A stretch of DNA of 7,973 nt from Bacteroidales bacterium GP4. Lineage in GTDB: Bacteria > Bacteroidota > Bacteroidia > Bacteroidales > Muribaculaceae. Made by a program: the position numbers and the translations under genes. Location: contig DAAL01000183.1 in assembly GCA_001701065.1 (NCBI GenBank), positions 1,915 to 9,887 on the forward strand. The letters run 5' to 3'. The notes under the pieces were generated by a model that was not told the origin of the DNA, did no database searches, and worked only from the letters and a program-made list of their open reading frames with translations. Positions 6,550 to 7,973 of this stretch are shown here, piece after piece (position 1 is the stretch's first letter; every line of letters begins with the position of its first letter).

Positions 6550-6562
6550 CCATATAACATGC

Positions 6563-7973
6563 TTACAATGAGCGTACAAAAGCGTCCCAGTCTTTGGAAC
6601 TTCCTGAACCGCCATTGAGCTTTTTATTGAGTCGCGTGCGGATAGAAGATACGGAATTTTTGGAACGGTTAATGAGATTACTTATTTTTGAAGGCTGAAT
6701 ATCTATTTTTATAAGCATCGTCACTCTCCACTCAACCAGTGAAAGTACATTGTTCACCTTTAACGCAAGATACAATTTTGGATAATGGGTCCTGATTAAG
6801 TCCTCAAGTTCACTCCATTCTTCATCGGATACCGGAATCCCTGATTCGGACTTTTCTTTAAATGTCTTTACTATGGGCAAAGCCGAGATGTCTTCTTCTT
6901 GGATTCTAATTGCAGCCGAAAAATTTTCATTATTTTTATAAAGCTTCTCTAATTCCCGAAATTTACGATTTTGTTGTCGGAGACGGATGATATACCATGA
7001 AGCTATAATAATTATCGAAATCAATAATATGGCTATAAAAGCGAGTTGCCATTTTAATGTGGATTTCTCCGCTTTGAGCAAGGAACTTTCTCGTTCATGT
7101 ATGGAATAGTCATAGGATGATTTTATTTGTGCTATTCTTTCTGAATCTTTATTTTGGTTTACGCTATCTTCAAGACTGAATGATTGAGATAGATATAATA
7201 ATGCGCTATCTTTATTGGCATGGGTCATTTTTATAAATGCCAATCGTTTTAATGCATAAATTTTTCCGTGTATGGTGCCGCTGTCGCAAAGCCATCTCAA
7301 ATAAGGCAATGCTTCCTCCTCATTGCCTTTGGCAATAGCGATATGTGCACCAATGGAGTGGGCGGTGCTGATTTCTTCTCTTAGGGCTAAATTGGGACAT
7401 GAAGTTTTAAATAATTCTTCAGCTTTCTCATATCTACCTTGAACGAGATTATTCATTGCTAATTGCCGTAATATCTGACGCTCGATATCTATAAGTTTTG
7501 CTCCTTTAGCTCTCTCTAATGCTGAATTATAGTAGAACTCGGCACTATCATATTTGTGGAGAACAAGATAATAGAATCCTAATGACTGTAAGGATTGTGT
7601 CTCTTTAATGGGTTTTTGTTCGATAATATCATATCTCAATCCTTCTTTAGTTTCTGCTATGGCTTCATCAAGCATAAGCTGATTGTAGAAAAGTCCTCCC
7701 ATCTGTGCATGGATGATGGAGCGTAGACCGATATTTTGGTCGGCGGGGATTGCGTCGAGTGCTTGCTGGAAGTAGTCGAGGGCACGGGGAGTGTCGCCGA
7801 GGTCGGAGTAAACACGTCCGGCGTAGTAGAACGCCACGGGGCGCAGAGTGTCGGATGAGGGTCGGCTGCTGTAGTAGTCTAAGACGGGACGAATGAGGGA
7901 GTCGGAGGTGTGGGTGATGTAGGCTTTGTCACGTGCCTTGACGGTGGCGAGTGCATGGCGCATGCGCGATGCT
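6563..7973 (-). CDS. TPR-repeat, single-transmembrane, helix-turn-helix regulator, 5' end outside window
   Basis: At least 469 codons, open to the right edge, so the true start and any signal peptide are not visible; residues below count from the internal Met at 7963. Residues from about 45 to 265 are helical TPR-like repeats (for example FYYAGRVYSDLGDTPRALDY, GFYYLVLHKYDSAEFYYNSA, LVQGRYEKAEELF). One membrane helix spans about 307-328 (LAFIAILLISIIIIASWYII; bases 6980-7045), followed by a charged, coiled-coil-like linker to about 350. The C-terminal domain contains a helix-turn-helix-like stretch at 421-450 (IQPSKISNLINRSKNSVSS, then RTRLNKKL) and ends KDWDAFVRSL. Expected topology: TPR sensor in the periplasm, DNA-binding part in the cytosol. 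Known relatives in Bacteroidota are one-component membrane regulators. The phased repeats and P1 just downstream are probable targets. Oddity: GC content drops sharply inside the gene near 7700. Confidence 0.85.
   Translation of the reverse strand, partial: ASRMRHALATVKARDKAYITHTSDSLIRPVLDYYSSRPSSDTLRPVAFYYAGRVYSDLGDTPRALDYFQQALDAIPADQNIGLRSIIHAQMGGLFYNQLMLDEAIAETKEGLRYDIIEQKPIKETQSLQSLGFYYLVLHKYDSAEFYYNSALERAKGAKLIDIERQILRQLAMNNLVQGRYEKAEELFKTSCPNLALREEISTAHSIGAHIAIAKGNEEEALPYLRWLCDSGTIHGKIYALKRLAFIKMTHANKDSALLYLSQSFSLEDSVNQNKDSERIAQIKSSYDYSIHERESSLLKAEKSTLKWQLAFIAILLISIIIIASWYIIRLRQQNRKFRELEKLYKNNENFSAAIRIQEEDISALPIVKTFKEKSESGIPVSDEEWSELEDLIRTHYPKLYLALKVNNVLSLVEWRVTMLIKIDIQPSKISNLINRSKNSVSSIRTRLNKKLNGGSGSSKDWDAFVRSL

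Larger units (their letters stand above)
6060..6562. other. Non-coding control region between the regulator and OMP-A
   Basis: About 500 bases without a convincing full-length gene. In minus-strand order it holds the phased repeats (6549-6497), promoter P1 (6489-6458), a 40-codon ORF that runs into repeat DNA (6433-6311), repeat copy A (about 6400-6260), a G10 run (6233-6224), promoter P2 (6198-6168) and an AT-rich leader up to the OMP-A ATG. The last bases before both barrel starts are similar (ACCAATTATG against ACCAACCAATTATG), with no Shine-Dalgarno in either. No clear intrinsic terminator follows the regulator's stop. Confidence 0.8.

Overview
The window looks like Bacteroidales DNA, plausibly from a gut family such as Muribaculaceae. 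That placement rests on four things: promoters of the Bacteroidota type (TTTG or TTG about 20 bases upstream of TAnnTTTG), starts without a Shine-Dalgarno sequence, large OMP_b-brl_3-like outer-membrane barrels, and a TPR / transmembrane / helix-turn-helix regulator. All recognisable genes lie on the minus strand, so transcription runs from high to low coordinates.

Layout in the direction of transcription: (1) 7973-6563, a membrane-anchored TPR regulator, cut at its 5' end by the window edge. (2) 6562-6060, a control region holding four helically phased AGTTCGCA repeats, a promoter (P1), a 40-codon ORF with a signal-peptide-like start that runs into a repeat element, a G10 tract and a second promoter (P2). 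(3) 6059-3921, a plug-bearing outer-membrane barrel (OMP-A). (4) 3892-3554, a broken copy of the start of a C39 peptidase gene fused to a hairpin-rich repeat element. (5) 3557-1416, a second, diverged barrel (OMP-B). (6) 1399-1, a peptidase-containing ABC transporter (C39 domain plus membrane domain) that runs off the left edge before its ATPase domain.

The simplest history is tandem duplication of a barrel-plus-transporter unit. The upstream transporter copy was then reduced to 26 codons when repeat DNA joined it. A related repeat copy sits behind the short ORF in the control region. The two barrels are clear paralogues over their whole length, but their signal-peptide DNA is nearly identical (64 of 69 bases).

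Functionally, C39-ABC transporters cut leader peptides, usually after a double glycine, and export the product. A regulator with an outside TPR domain and an inside DNA-binding domain, next to two surface barrels and such an exporter, suggests a regulated peptide export or peptide-sensing locus. That reading is inference: no precursor peptide is visible here, and it could lie beyond the left edge.
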